Shown here piece by piece: positions 1 to 10,468 of a stretch of DNA of 39,555 bases. Origin of the DNA: Schoenoplectus triqueter (lineage: Eukaryota; Streptophyta; Magnoliopsida; Poales; Cyperaceae). Positions within the stretch are counted from its first letter, which is position 1. Each line of letters opens with the position of its first letter. Below the pieces are notes generated by a model. That model saw only the letters and a program-made list of their open reading frames with translations. It did no database searches and had not been told where the DNA came from. The position numbers and the translations under genes are program-made. The DNA lies in the NCBI GenBank assembly GCA_964058805.1, contig CAXKVV010000993.1, positions 1 through 39,555 on the forward strand, written 5' to 3'.

Positions 1-1243
1 GAACCTCCTAATTTTGCTTCGTGGGCACAAACGTATGATGGAGAACATCGATGGGGTATAATGACCAGCAATGGTTCTGAAGCTCTGAATAGCGTCTTCA
101 GAGTTGAACGAACTTTACCGGTTGCAGCAATTGTGGAGGGAACATGGTATAAATGTGCTAAATGGTTCGATAAGAGGGAAATGGAAGCAATGAACCTGCA
201 TAGAGCATGCAAGCAATGGCCAAAAAAAATTGATGACATCTTGGCAAAACGTGACGACAAAGCAGGTTCGTGTTGATATTATTTTACTATATTTTACAAA
301 ATTTTGAACATATCGTGATATCTTTTGTATTTGTTTCAATAATTACAGCTCGTATGAACGTAATTCCACTCGGATTGCTCGAGGAGAATATGAGGTTCAT
401 GTGCTTGGTGAGAGGATCGAGAGTGGAGGGTATGGACCGTTCAAGTACACTATTACAATTTCGAGTGAACGACGCACTCGAGATGACCCACAATTGCCGG
501 AACCGCACTGCACGTGTGATTGTCAAAAACCTCAACTGACTGGGATATCCTGCTCTCACGTAATTGCTGTATGCCAACATAGAAACTTTGATGTGTACGG
601 TTTCATAGATGAGCGATACAATACAGCTCACCTACTGAATACTTGGTCCGAACAATTTCATTGTTACGGTGATCAACAAGTTTGGCCGCCATATCTTGGA
701 GAAACTATAATACCAGATAAAGAACTGATAAAAATTAGTCGGCGTGCGAAGGTTAGACGTCGAATGGTAATGGATGAGATGGAGGGCAGGATACGGGGTC
801 GAGGTAGAACGAGAAATATACAGTCTTCTGAAGGTGGGTCATATCGAAGAGATGAAATGAGTCGTGACCCACTTCCAATGGATACATTACAATCAGGACG
901 GCATAGGAGTAGGGCTTCAAGTCCCACAACAAACAGAAGAACCCAAACTTCTCGAAATACTTTACAATCAGCGAGACACTCAACTAGTTATGATCCAAGA
1001 GATAACAACAGAATAACTCAAACTGGACGAGATGCCTTACAATCAGTGAGACACTCAACTAGTTATGATCCAAGAGATAACAACAGAATAACTCAAACTT
1101 CTCGAGATGCCTTGCAATCAACGAGATTCTCAACTGGTCATGATCAAGAAAGACAAGCTGTCAATGCTTCAACTAGGGGTGCTAGAGGAAATAATTTTGG
1201 AGGTAGAATCTTAAATTTTTTCAAACGGAGGAAAAAAAAATGA
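1..1243 (+). CDS. MULE (MuDR-type) transposase, C-terminal part with SWIM zinc finger
   Basis: Two exons of a Mutator-family transposase, open at the window's left edge. The first (frame 1, to 265, donor GT at 266) has the block WGIMTSNGSEALNSVF that ends MULE transposase domains. The second starts after the acceptor AG at 347-348 and runs to TGA at 1241-1243. It contains a SWIM zinc finger, CxC (CDC) followed by CSH, at about 509-570; SWIM fingers are typical of MuDR-type transposases and bind DNA. The tail is basic and rich in R, S and T, includes a 25-residue tandem repeat, and ends in a KRRKKK-type cluster, a plausible nuclear signal. Oddity: joining the visible donor and acceptor puts exon 2 out of the homologous frame (which reads SYERNSTRIARGEYEV), so a small indel or another splice site is implied. 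The catalytic DDE region lies upstream of the window. Confidence 0.85.
953..1150 (+). repeat. 75-bp in-frame tandem repeat in the transposase tail
   Basis: Units begin at 953, 1028 and 1103, exactly 75 bp apart, encoding 25-residue repeats of the type R(D/N)xLQSxRHSTSYDPRDNN followed by RITQT. The second unit is nearly identical to the first at DNA level; the third diverges midway. A more diverged earlier unit, beginning DTLQSGRHRS, is seen near 880. The exact period of a multiple of three shows that the expansion kept the reading frame. Confidence 0.9.
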
Positions 1244-1545
1244 TGTATGTTTTTTTGTACTATATGTGTGTTGTATTTAAGCAAGGTTATGTTCTATTTA
1301 AGCAGAAAATATGTTGTATTTAAGCAGAAAATATGTTGTATTTAAGCAGAAAATTCATAATAAAATATAACCACAATAAAATAAATAATACAACAACATA
1401 TAAAAAAATAATATATCCATAATAAAAACAATATCCATAATAAAAAAACAACATATAAAAAAATATCCATAATAAAACAATATCCATAATAAAAAAAAAC
1501 AATATCCATAATAAAAAAATAACATATAAAAAAATAACATATAAA
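1244..1545. repeat. AT-rich spacer with 22-bp and short ATCCATAATAAAA-type repeats
   Basis: Between the two convergent genes there are three 22-bp units (ATGTTSTATTTAAGCAGAAA-AT) at 1289-1354, the first with one difference. They are followed to about 1545 by irregular short repeats built from AATATCCATAATAAAA and AACATATAAAAAA. No coding signal is seen. Both 3' UTRs and polyadenylation sites probably lie here. Confidence 0.75.
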
Positions 1546-4364
1546 CTACTCCTGACGACGCCTAACATATCGACGTGCTCTCGGACGTGTCTGTAAAAAT
1601 AAAGACGGTATATCAGTGAGCTGCTTATTTTTTGTAAACATTTAATATTTACTAAGTTGTAGAATAAACAACTAACCACGCTAGGTGTATATCGAGGAGG
1701 CGGATGTACATCACGCTGCTCCCGACCATGAGCAAGTGGAGTGAAATCTCGTGTCTGTATAGGCTCTGCAGCATCATCCTGGATATGCGATGACTCTCCA
1801 GGCCCAGAAGGATAACCATACTGGGCTGGATCATAATGTTGGCCGTACTGCGGATCCCATTGCGGTACATGATCCATCGGCATCTGCTGGGTCTGTGAGA
1901 AATGCTGAGTGCCGAATGGATCCGAGAACTGTGCACCCGATGGATCAGGAAACTCAACAGACAACCTAGCCATAACTTTGTTCCAATCGTAGTTCTCAGC
2001 CATCTGTTAATACAGTTTAAATTATTTAAATTATGCTATTAATACAATTCAAATCATTGAAATCAAGGTATACAGTACTTACGTTGTCGAGGAGAGACGT
2101 GAAGTCAGCAGTCTCATAAGGGAAATGCGGCGGATGAGTAGTGGATGGAGTCGGTGCACTCTCAGTATCACCCGTCGAATCCGGAATAGCATCAATATCC
2201 GTGGGTAATCCCGCCGCAGTAAGAAGCTCGTCCATCTTATGAGGCATGCCTGCATCCTCAAAATGCCCCTTGCAATCGGCGAGCGAAATCTTGTCAAACC
2301 GTCTCCATCCCCTAGTGACCGCCCATCGGACCGCCTTCAGCGCACTCTTTGTAACTCTAGCAATCTGTTATACAATGATTACATAACACATATTACATAA
2401 CACATATTACATAACACATATTACTTATTACCGAATAGTGCATATAGATATATAAATTTTATAAATTTTAATATACCGTGCGCTGTCTGTGAGGTACGTG
2501 AGGAATGTAGCCAATGTCAGGGATCTCCGCTGCTGAAGGTGTAGGAGGTACGACATCACTCGGATCAAGTGGAGCGCTAGCGGCTCCATATAAATCATAC
2601 AACCGTCGATACCTCCTATAGTCCTCCGCATCCCACTCTTCTTCATCCGGGTCTCGTGGAGGAAGCTCATTCCATATGTCTACATACGCCTGATGATATT
2701 GTCTCCAGTTCATATTTTTTTTCTTGAATCCAAGCGCAGATAATTTCTGATGCTCCTCCAGAAATGCCTGTAAAATTAGTTAGTATAATTGTGCAAATAA
2801 TTAGTATAAGAAATAATACATATAAAAATTATAAATGGTAGAATACCTCGGGAAGTGGAGGCGGTACTGCCTGAAGTAAGCCGAACTGTCGCCTCACCCG
2901 ATCCGGATAGTACCACTCTACTATCGGAAAGTAAATAAGTGGAAGCCGATATGTATACGAGTCCATAGAGTCGTCTACGCATGTCGGCAATAAGTGACGA
3001 ACAGACTCGTACGGCCTCCAATTGATATGCGTGTGCGGCAGCATAATCAGCTGATCCCTCACGTACTTCACACCGACGTGTGACGGATTGAGGTATCTGT
3101 TCTTATCAAGCGTCCATTTCCTATTATCAGTTCAAATTATAATTAGTGATTACACATATATTTTCATCGATTGATTGATTATTTTTAAATTAAATTATTA
3201 CCTGCCAAAAGGCGCACAACTATCACGGTCCGGTGTACCCCAGTCACTGAAAATGAATGCATTTGAGGCAGGTAATGGACGAGCTGGGGGCAAACGCGTC
3301 CAACTCCACAACAACAACAAAAGCCACGGACCACCAATACTCCTCGTCAGTCCTTGGCATGCCACATCAAGACGCCGATATAAATAACCAAGTACCGCAG
3401 CGCCCCAATTTCTTCTCCTACCGAATTGTAAATCTTCATGTAAATTAAATATTAGTAATAAAAATATTTAATTATGAAACATAAATTATTTTAAAATCCT
3501 TAAAATACTTACCGTCAAAATCGGCAGAAGAAACGCCGGTACTGAGTCTCCACTGTTGTCGGGGAACATGATACACCCCGCCAACTCCAAAGCAAAACCG
3601 ATCGCATATTGATTAAGACCCTGCTGATCGTCTGCCTCTAGAGCGTGATCAAAGTGGGACCGTAACTCTCGTAGGGAAATAGAACGCCTGTAAAATTTTA
3701 TATTTAGCTTAATCACAGTTTGTGAACGAAAAAAATTAAAATTTTTGTACAGTTTAATAAATTACCTCCCATCTTTGCAGAATGCTGATATATCATCCTG
3801 CCCAAATAACTGATGGATCTATGCTGAAAAATCTCCATCAGTATATCCAATCACCGGCTCACCAATGGTGGATAAACCCCACAGACATGCGACGTCCTAA
3901 AAAAATTATATTACTATTCCATCCTTTTAATTTTGTAATTAAATTAATAATATTTTATTATTTACCTCTAGAGTCACGGTCATCTCGCCAAAAGTGAAGT
4001 GAAATGTATGAGTTTCTGGCCTCCAAAACTCTATCAACGCGCTCAATAAACCCGTATCAATCTTTAAGTTACGGGCTTCCGCTTCTTGGACATAAATCTC
4101 ACGCAATCTGGCGAGATGAAGAAATCCCATAACTCGCAACCTACTCTGAATGTGCGAGATGTATGGTATCGTGGGACGGTGAGTGCGGAAACGAATGATA
4201 TTGTTATCTCTCTGTAATTTTCATTTCATAATTAGCTTCTCGTATATATGTATTTTATTATTATTTTTAAGAATATAATGTACCTGTGCCTGACTATAAT
4301 GTGTCCGATGTTTGTCTTCAGGGAGATAAATTATGATATTCTCATTTCGTTGCTCGCCTGCCAT
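1546..4364 (-). pseudogene. Plant mobile domain (PMD) protein gene, ten exons, with a nonsense codon
   Basis: Exons on -: 4364-4284, 4211-3966, 3896-3766, 3687-3513, 3434-3202, 3120-2847, 2767-2477, 2364-2083, 2003-1677, 1590-1546; about 694 codons. All junctions keep frame and, except one acceptor, use GT-AG. The start MAGEQRNE is the first ATG before the conserved part. PMD hallmarks are present in order: the helical [13 protein letters not shown] block, a DVACLWGLS-GEPVIGYTDG core, the HFDHALEADDQQ and CIMFPDNSGDSVPAFLLPIL block, WGAAVLGYLYRRL, and a C-terminal VKYVRDQLIML to PIVEWYYPDRVRRQFGL block. The rest is a low-complexity, acidic then basic tail ending RRYVRRRQE. Lesions: exon 3 has an in-frame TAG after GYTDGDFSA (about 3818-3820), and the exon 5 acceptor reads AA instead of AG where phase demands it. 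This is probably a transposon passenger that was recently spliced and is now inactive. The family's host members act in silencing and genome stability; a role for this copy is not inferred. Confidence 0.85.
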
Positions 4365-4439
4365 TATCTAGTAAAAAAATTCATTTCATAATTAATTTAT
4401 AATTATTGTACTTCATTTTTAATCTATCTATCATATAAT

Positions 4440-5415
4440 TAAATAAACAATAAATCTAGAATTAATCTTCACATTTAAACGTACAATTAATATACATAAT
4501 TAATGTACACAATTAAATTAAATTATAATTAATCTACACAATGAAATTAAATTAAATTATAATATACATAATTAAATTATAATTAATCTATATAATTTCA
4601 CATTTAAATTATAATTAATCTACATAATTAATCTACATAATTAAATTAAATTATAATTAATCTACACAATTAAATTAAATTATAATTAATCTACACAATT
4701 AAATTAAATTATAATTAATCTACACAATTAAATTAAATTATAATTAATCTACATAATTAAATTAAATTATAATTAATCTACATAATTTCACATTTAAATT
4801 ATAATTAATCTACATAATTAAATTAAATTATAATTAATCTACACAATTAAATTAAATTATAATTAATCTACACAATTAAATTAAATTATCATTAATCTAC
4901 ACAATTAAATTAAATTATAATTAATCTACATAATTAAATTAAATTATAATTAATCTACATAATTTCACATTTAAATTATAATTAATGTACATAATTAAAT
5001 TAAATTATAATTAATCTACACAATTAAATTAAATTATAATTAATCTACACAATTAAATTAAATTATAATTAATCTACATAATTAAATTAAATTATAATTA
5101 ATCTACATAATTAAATTAAATTATAATTAATCTACACAATTAAATTAAATTATAATTAATCTACATAATTAAATTAAATTATAATTAATCTACATAATTT
5201 CACATTTAAATTATAATTAATCTACTTAATTAAATTAAATTATAATTAATCTACACAAATAAATTAAATTAAATTATAATTAATATACATAATTTCACAT
5301 TTAAATTATAATTAATCTACATAATTAAATTAAATTATAATTAATCTACACAATTAAATTAAATTATAATTAATCTACACAATTAAATTAAATTATAAAT
5401 AATCTACACAATTAA
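4440..5415. repeat. AT-rich minisatellite, ~29-bp unit with interspersed 32-bp variant
   Basis: About 30 head-to-tail copies of a 29-bp unit (core TTAAATTAAATTATAATTAA then TCTACACAA or TCTACATAA). Five units replace the first part with TTTCACATTTAAATT, giving a ~32-bp variant near 4594, 4784, 4961, 5197 and 5291. The spacings between variants mostly equal one variant plus whole numbers of 29-bp units, so blocks were duplicated together. The array lies directly upstream of the PMD start codon and contains no gene. Confidence 0.95.
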
Positions 5416-5462
5416 ATAATATTTATAAAAAATTACCTTTAATTGCTAAATCCACAGAAATG

Positions 5463-5634
5463 CTAGCGTGCGTTTTTTTCCTCCGCTTCTCTTCCTTTCT
5501 CTTTCCTTCTCTTCTCTTCTCTTCTCTTCCCCTCTCTTTCCCCTCTCTCTTCCTCTCTCTTCCTCTCTCTTCCTCTCTTTCTCTCTCTCTTTCTCTCTTT
5601 CTCTCTCTCTTCGTTTCTCTCTTTCTCTCTCCTG
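5463..5634. repeat. Polypyrimidine tract (TTCTC / TCTCTC microsatellite)
   Basis: About 170 bases of almost pure C and T on + (mirror-like runs of TTCTCTTCTC, CCTCTCTTTC and TCTCTCTC). Such homopurine-homopyrimidine tracts can form triplexes and often lie in plant promoters and 5' UTRs; here the purine strand reads toward the PMD gene. Long open frames across it on both strands are a by-product of the simple repeat. Confidence 0.9.
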
Positions 5635-5672
5635 TCAACAACGCGCAACACACCTGCGCGGTAGAATATATA

Positions 5673-5730
5673 CGGGTGAAACGCGCCACTGGCAGTGGCG
5701 CGTTTCACCCGCGCCACTTCCAGTGGCGCG
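5673..5730. repeat. Two adjacent GC-rich palindromes sharing CGCGCCACT / AGTGGCGCG
   Basis: 5673-5711 is a perfect 39-bp palindrome: a 19-bp arm CGGGTGAAACGCGCCACTG, one central G, then its complement. Directly overlapping is a second hairpin (5710-5730) with arms CGCGCCACT and AGTGGCGCG-like, separated by a two- to three-base loop with one mismatch. The same 9-bp word thus occurs four times in alternating orientation, in a setting otherwise very AT-rich. It could be a transposase-binding subterminal site of the MULE or a promoter element of the PMD gene. Confidence 0.8.
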
Positions 5731-5838
5731 TTACGATTCGTATTTTTGCACTTTTACCGTTATCAGTCTTATTATTAATAATATTAATTTAATAATTATT
5801 ATTTATATTAAAAACTGAAGATTTAGTTACTTTGAGGC

Positions 5839-7260
5839 TAGTCAACGCCTACAGGCGTCTTTTGAGAAGAACATCATTCTCACTGATGCGATTGGGATGG
5901 GAAGAAATCGAATAGAGGCTGCCTTGCAACATCAAATGCCTCGACATTACTGGATTGCTCGCTATTATGATGATTCATGTTTTCTGACTGAAGCACCTAA
6001 TCCCCGTTGGTTCTCCACAGTGACTGCTAGGGGTTATTTGAGACTGAAAAATAGTGATTTACCAGTTTCATGATGGGATCCAGCGATGGATGAGGGTGCC
6101 TGGCTACGACTCGTCTGGTTCTTAGTCAGAGGGTTTCCGATGAATTGTGGTTTTTTCATGAGTTTTCTCGCATGTTTGAGCCTTATGGACAAGTTCTGGC
6201 GCTCGATCAAGCTACAATTGAACATACTGATATTCGGGTCACTAGAGTGCGAGTTGGTTTTTGTGATACTGTCCAGCTCCCTCCGATGCAATGGATTACT
6301 TATTGTGACCCAATGGCTTCTGGACTCGGTATGATGTTTCGATGGAGGTTGAACAAGGCGGATTTGTCCCGCCTCCACCACTGCCACCTCCTTCACACTA
6401 GTCGGGTTTAGGGGGTGCTGGTAGTGGTGACAGATTTAAGAGGAAGGGGAAGATGATCGAATCGGGGACAAGTTCCACTTCGGTGGGGTCACAACCTCCA
6501 ACTAAGCGATCGAATAATGGAGCCCCTGGTGTTGTACGACTATCTCAGTGTGCAAACCTGGAGATGGATATATTGGTACCGATAGTTCAAGGGGAGCTCT
6601 CCTTCTCAATGGAATAACCGTAGATCTCTTCAATCCATGAACCGACTACTCCGTCGGTACGGTTTACATCAATACAAGAAGATCCAACATTACAAGTAGA
6701 CCAGATGGTTGCAGGTGATCGTACAGTGCAGCTGAGGTCGAACTCTGCCTCTCCGGTGATGGATGTGAGACCAAGCGCTCCGTCCACTCCAGCGGTGCCG
6801 TTTGTGCCTCCTCCATTATTGGGCGAGCAATAGTCGAATCCCCAGATAATGAGAAGTATATTATGAGAAGGGCTTCTTTTGATCCAAGTGGCGACAAATC
6901 CTGTGGTTATGGCTTCTCCGTCGAGCCAGAATCCAGTGAGGCGTAGCATCCGCCTTAAAGTGAAGGGTCTCATTGGTGATGCTTCTAAAAATCATTCTCA
7001 AGCAATATCAGGCAGTTTAATTTTTTTATCAGTTTCCTTTTTCTAGATTTACACATGAAGAAATTATTGTATTATTCCGTTCTTTTAGGGTTCATCTTGG
7101 TAAAGATTATTCCCAAAGGGATATCTTAATCCGTAGATTCCAACAAATGCAACGAAATAGTTTTGGGACACTGGTTAATCAGCTCACAGATCATTCTCGT
7201 GCTAATACCTTTGAGATGGTAACAATAACTCATATGGAGTCTGATGAGAGCCAATTTGTT
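5839..7260 (+). pseudogene. LINE ORF1 remnant (DUF4283-like RNA-binding protein)
   Basis: Recognisable pieces in shifting frames: FEASQRLQASFEKNIILTDA (about 5839-5900), then the DUF4283-like block VSDELWFFHEFSRMFEPYGQ and HTDIRVTRVRVGFCD (about 6130-6275). A basic, Ser/Pro-rich linker follows (FKRKGKMIESG near 6440; SQNPVRRSIRLKVKGLIGD near 6930). Plant LINE ORF1 proteins carry a DUF4283 domain and coat the element RNA. At least two frameshifts and several stops are present. The last part to 7260 (HLGKDYSQRDILIRRFQQM) could be the ORF1 C-terminus. Confidence 0.7.
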
Positions 7261-7274
7261 ATTCAATGAATTTT

Positions 7275-9660
7275 TTGTGTTGAAATATTAGGGGTGTCAA
7301 TGCCCCCCATAAGAGGAATATTTTACATGATATAATTCAATTTCAGAAAATTGACATAATTGCAGTTCAGGAAACAAAAAAAATAAGAGTTCTCTAAAAG
7401 CATGTTAAGGTCCATTTCTCATAGATTTGATATTTGAGTAACTTTGCCAGCTGTTGGATTATCAGGTGGTATTATTGTTGGTTGTGATAGCTCTCAATTT
7501 ATTCTAAAAAATGCTATAATTGGCTCTTTTTCGGTTACTCTTATGCTAAAGAATAGGGTAGATACTAATAAATAGACTTTTACTTCAGTATATGATCCTA
7601 TAGATGCTAGTTTGAAAGATTAATTTTGGGAGGAACTGAGAAATATTAGTGTAGTTAGGGATGCAACATGATTATTGTGTTGGGATTTTAATGCTATTAG
7701 GTTTAAATATGAAAATTCAAGGCCTAACTTTCATACTAGGGCTAGTGCTTGGTTTAATGCATTTCTAGATGATTATAATCTCATTGAGTATGAATTATCA
7801 AATAGAATATTTACATGGTCTAACGAGAGACAATTTGCCTTAATTGATAGGTTTTTGTGCAGCATTCAATGGGATACAATGTATCAGAATAGTATTGTTA
7901 GAGATTTAGCAAAATATGGCTCAGATCATTGTCTATTAGTGTTACAAACTAATATGACTAATTTGAAAGCTGGTTATATTTTTTAGATGTGATAAAACTT
8001 GGTTTGACATCCCTGAATTTAATGAATTAGTTTTGAAATGGTGGTTAGAGTTTAAACTGTCTGGAGACAGATAAATCTTGGCATGAAAAAAATTTAATTT
8101 ATGAGAAGAAAAATGAGATGTTGGCATAAAAAAAATTTAAGTGAGAAAAGGAAGAAAAATCAATATTTATTAAATATTCTTCACAAATTAGAAACAATTA
8201 AGGAACAAAGAGACTTTACTAATTTTGAGGCCAAAAATTGGCTAGAGACTAAATATCAGCTTGATGATATCTATTTAGAAGAGGAAAAATATTGGCATGT
8301 GAAGTCTAGAGACCAATGGTTAAAGTATGGATATCGTAATACTGCTTATTTTCATAAAATTGCATCTAATAGAAAAAAGAAAAAGTTAATCTTGAATTTA
8401 GATATTGCAGGTCAGATGTCAGATTCATTACCTCAAATTGAAAAACATTTAACGGATTTTTACAAGGCACTGTTTGGGGAAAAACAAGTTCAACAAGCAT
8501 TTTTACTATGAACTGAAAAACCTTTTTTACTATGAATGAATTGAAAGATGCTTTGTTTGGGTCCAGATGGGTTCACTTTTGTCTTTTATCAACACTTTTG
8601 GGAATTGGTTCAGGATGATTTGATGCTTTTATTCACTCACTTTTATAACAATTCTTTGCATGTAGCAAAAATAAATCATGCTATGCTATGCTTACTTCCC
8701 GATGAATCTAAGGCATCCATTATACAAAAATTCAGACCCATTAGTTTACTAGATTGTAGTTACAAAATTATTTCTAAAATTCTCACTAATGGATAGGCTC
8801 ATGTGGTACATCATATAGTGGATGAGGCACAAGCAACATTTATTCAGGTTAGATTCATTCTTGATAATGTGTTAGCTGCTCATGAGATTATTCATTTTGC
8901 CAAAACTACTAAGCAACAAGGTATTGTCTTAAAAATTGACTTTGAGAAAGCCTATGATAAAGTAAGTTGGTCTTTTTTAAAGGAATTGTTGTTAAGTAGA
9001 GGTTTTGGTCTCGTATGGGCCAATTGGGTTGAGAATATGTTAATTGGTGCTAAAACTTATATTAATTTGAATGGCAATCTCACTCCATACTTTCAATGTA
9101 AAAGGGGTATCCGACAAGGGGACCCACTTTGAAAATTAAAGTGTTCATGTGGTTGGTTATGCATAATAAAATATTGACAAGGGATAATTTGAGAAGGAGA
9201 GGTTGGTTGGGTGAGGTGTATTGTACTATGTGTGAGGAACAAGAATCAGTTTCTCATTTATTCACTTGCCATATTGCCAAGCAAATTTGATTTTGGATGT
9301 GTATAAGACAAAATTATTTCTTTTATTGGCATTCCATAAAGGATGTGATAGAGTTTGTCTTGTCTTTATCTCCTTTGATGCGTAAGAATTTTCTGATTGT
9401 TTTAAGTGATGTGTGTTGGGCTTTATTGTAACATAAAAACCAACTAATATTTAAATCTGCTACTCATACTTCCACAAGGAATTTAATATGTCTGATCCTA
9501 TCTCTTGTTAATTATTGGGCAGGAGGGTTTAATCTAGCTTTGGTTCGTGCGATGAAACAGTGGCTGCCTGAGAATTTAGACATGATTCCTTTGAATGCTG
9601 GCATTGATATCGTATCTAAATTCTCAGGCGATGGGCCAAGACAGTCTTACTGAGTAATGC
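7275..9660 (+). pseudogene. LINE ORF2 remnant: endonuclease, partial reverse transcriptase, zf-RVT
   Basis: The start reads C*NIRGVNAPHKRNILHDI with IIAVQETKK, the conserved APE-type endonuclease N-terminus, where Trp has become a stop. The endonuclease C-terminus follows at 7675-7980 (CWDFNAI, FTWSNER, SDHCLL), with the key Asp-His pair still visible. Reverse transcriptase spans 8548-9131 in pieces: GPDGFTFVFYQHFW, FRPISLLDCSYKIISKIL, IDFEKAYDKVSW, GIRQGDPL. From 9132 the sequence jumps to KIKVFMWLVMHNKILTRDNL and CTMCEEQESVSHLFTCHIA, the reverse-transcriptase zinc-binding domain. At least five stops or shifts show it is dead. Confidence 0.88.
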
Positions 9661-10080
9661 TGACATTGATATGATACTAGTTAGCTATTGCTGATTTTTA
9701 TTGTGTAATATGTGTTGGTTGGCGCATCTGCTATGTTGGTTGGTTTGCTTATTGTCTGATATTGTGTGAGATGCTTGTTGTGGTTGGTTTGAACTTTACA
9801 TTTTATAGCTAGTAGTTGTGGGTTGTTTTTATTTAGAGATTGTCGATGAGGATATGGAGGCTGAGATGTCACCATGTAATCCAAGAACCAATGCTACGTA
9901 TATAGTAATCGGATTACTTAGGAGGCTGTATAAAGCGATAAAAATATGAGACAATCTCTGACGGGTCTTCATCTAGGGGGATTGTTGCTCTGCTGTAGGT
10001 TTATTAGTTAGAGTGATTTTGTGTATTTAACGTTTCAATCAATGAAACATACATTATTTGCCTCCTTTAAAAAAAATTAA

Positions 10081-10468
10081 CATTACACATGTGGACGCTA
10101 GAAACAATCATAAATACTTGCAGGTAGTAGCAATTTAGCTCTTAATTGCATTCATGACTAATAAATTTAGGGTTTATTTTGTTGTAAAATTAGAAATTAC
10201 ATAAAGAGTACTTGATGTCTTTACCGACTGATTGTATATATCAAACTGGATAAAAAAAATTTGGTAAATGAAATAAACTGAGGGAAATAGCATGATTGTT
10301 GCAGGTTTATTGCGTTCTAATAAGGATTGAGTTTAAAATTCAGTCACAACAATTTAGACTGAGTTTTAAACTCGATCTCAGATGATACAGTTTAAATATG
10401 CTCTTATTTTACAACCAACGTCATCATTTGAGGAATACTTTTTTTATGGGACATAGGGAACAGAAAAT
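10081..10468. other. Non-genic spacer holding the left arm of an inverted repeat
   Basis: No coding signal. 10241-10345 matches the complement of 13828-13935 (see that entry); the remainder is ordinary AT-rich sequence. Confidence 0.7.
10241..10345 (+). repeat. Left arm of a widely spaced inverted repeat
   Basis: Sequence from AACTGGATAAAAAAAATTTG through CCTGCARCAATCAT-like words to GGATTGAGTTTAAAATTCAG is repeated in inverse orientation at 13828-13935, with identity by eye of roughly three quarters. The pair encloses about 3.5 kb including a hAT fragment and a complete non-autonomous hAT. It could be the long terminal inverted repeats of an older element or two copies of one repeat in opposite orientation. 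Confidence 0.6.

Larger units (their letters stand above)
1..5740. mobile_element. Composite Mutator-like element (MULE) carrying a PMD gene, 5' part outside window
   Basis: The right part of a MULE transposase on + converges on a spliced plant mobile domain gene on -, with only about 300 bases of AT-rich repeats between their stop codons. PMD proteins are known both as host proteins (MAIN/MAIL type) and as passengers of plant transposons, including MULEs. The adjacency, the shared TE surroundings and the repeat-rich flank (satellite, polypyrimidine tract, palindromes) support a single element. I infer the right boundary near the palindromes at 5673-5730, because LINE sequence begins by about 5840. 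No terminal inverted repeat can be matched, since the left end is outside the window. Confidence 0.55.
5825..10080 (+). mobile_element. Degenerate L1-type LINE retrotransposon with internal deletion and A-rich tail
   Basis: ORF1, endonuclease, reverse transcriptase and the terminal zinc-binding domain occur in the order of plant L1 elements on +, ending in an A-rich stretch (CTCCTTTAAAAAAAA, about 10060-10075). All frames are broken by stops and frameshifts. Reverse transcriptase stops at its conserved GIRQGDPL motif (9130) and is followed at once by the far downstream zinc-binding domain, so the catalytic YxDD part is deleted. The 5' end is probably truncated. No convincing target duplication was found. 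Confidence 0.85.

Noticed and set aside
1320..2003. Single 227-codon frame taken as the PMD gene end
   Set aside because: The sequence after GTG at 1677 is intron read-through (Phe/Tyr/Ile runs); the GT-AG junction to the 15-codon last exon is preferred.
4440..5415. CRISPR-like array
   Set aside because: There are no unique spacers; it is a head-to-tail satellite in plant DNA.
5423..5818. Open frames of 84-116 codons on both strands
   Set aside because: They run through the polypyrimidine tract and consist of Arg/Glu/Lys or Ser/Leu/Phe runs; simple-repeat artefacts.
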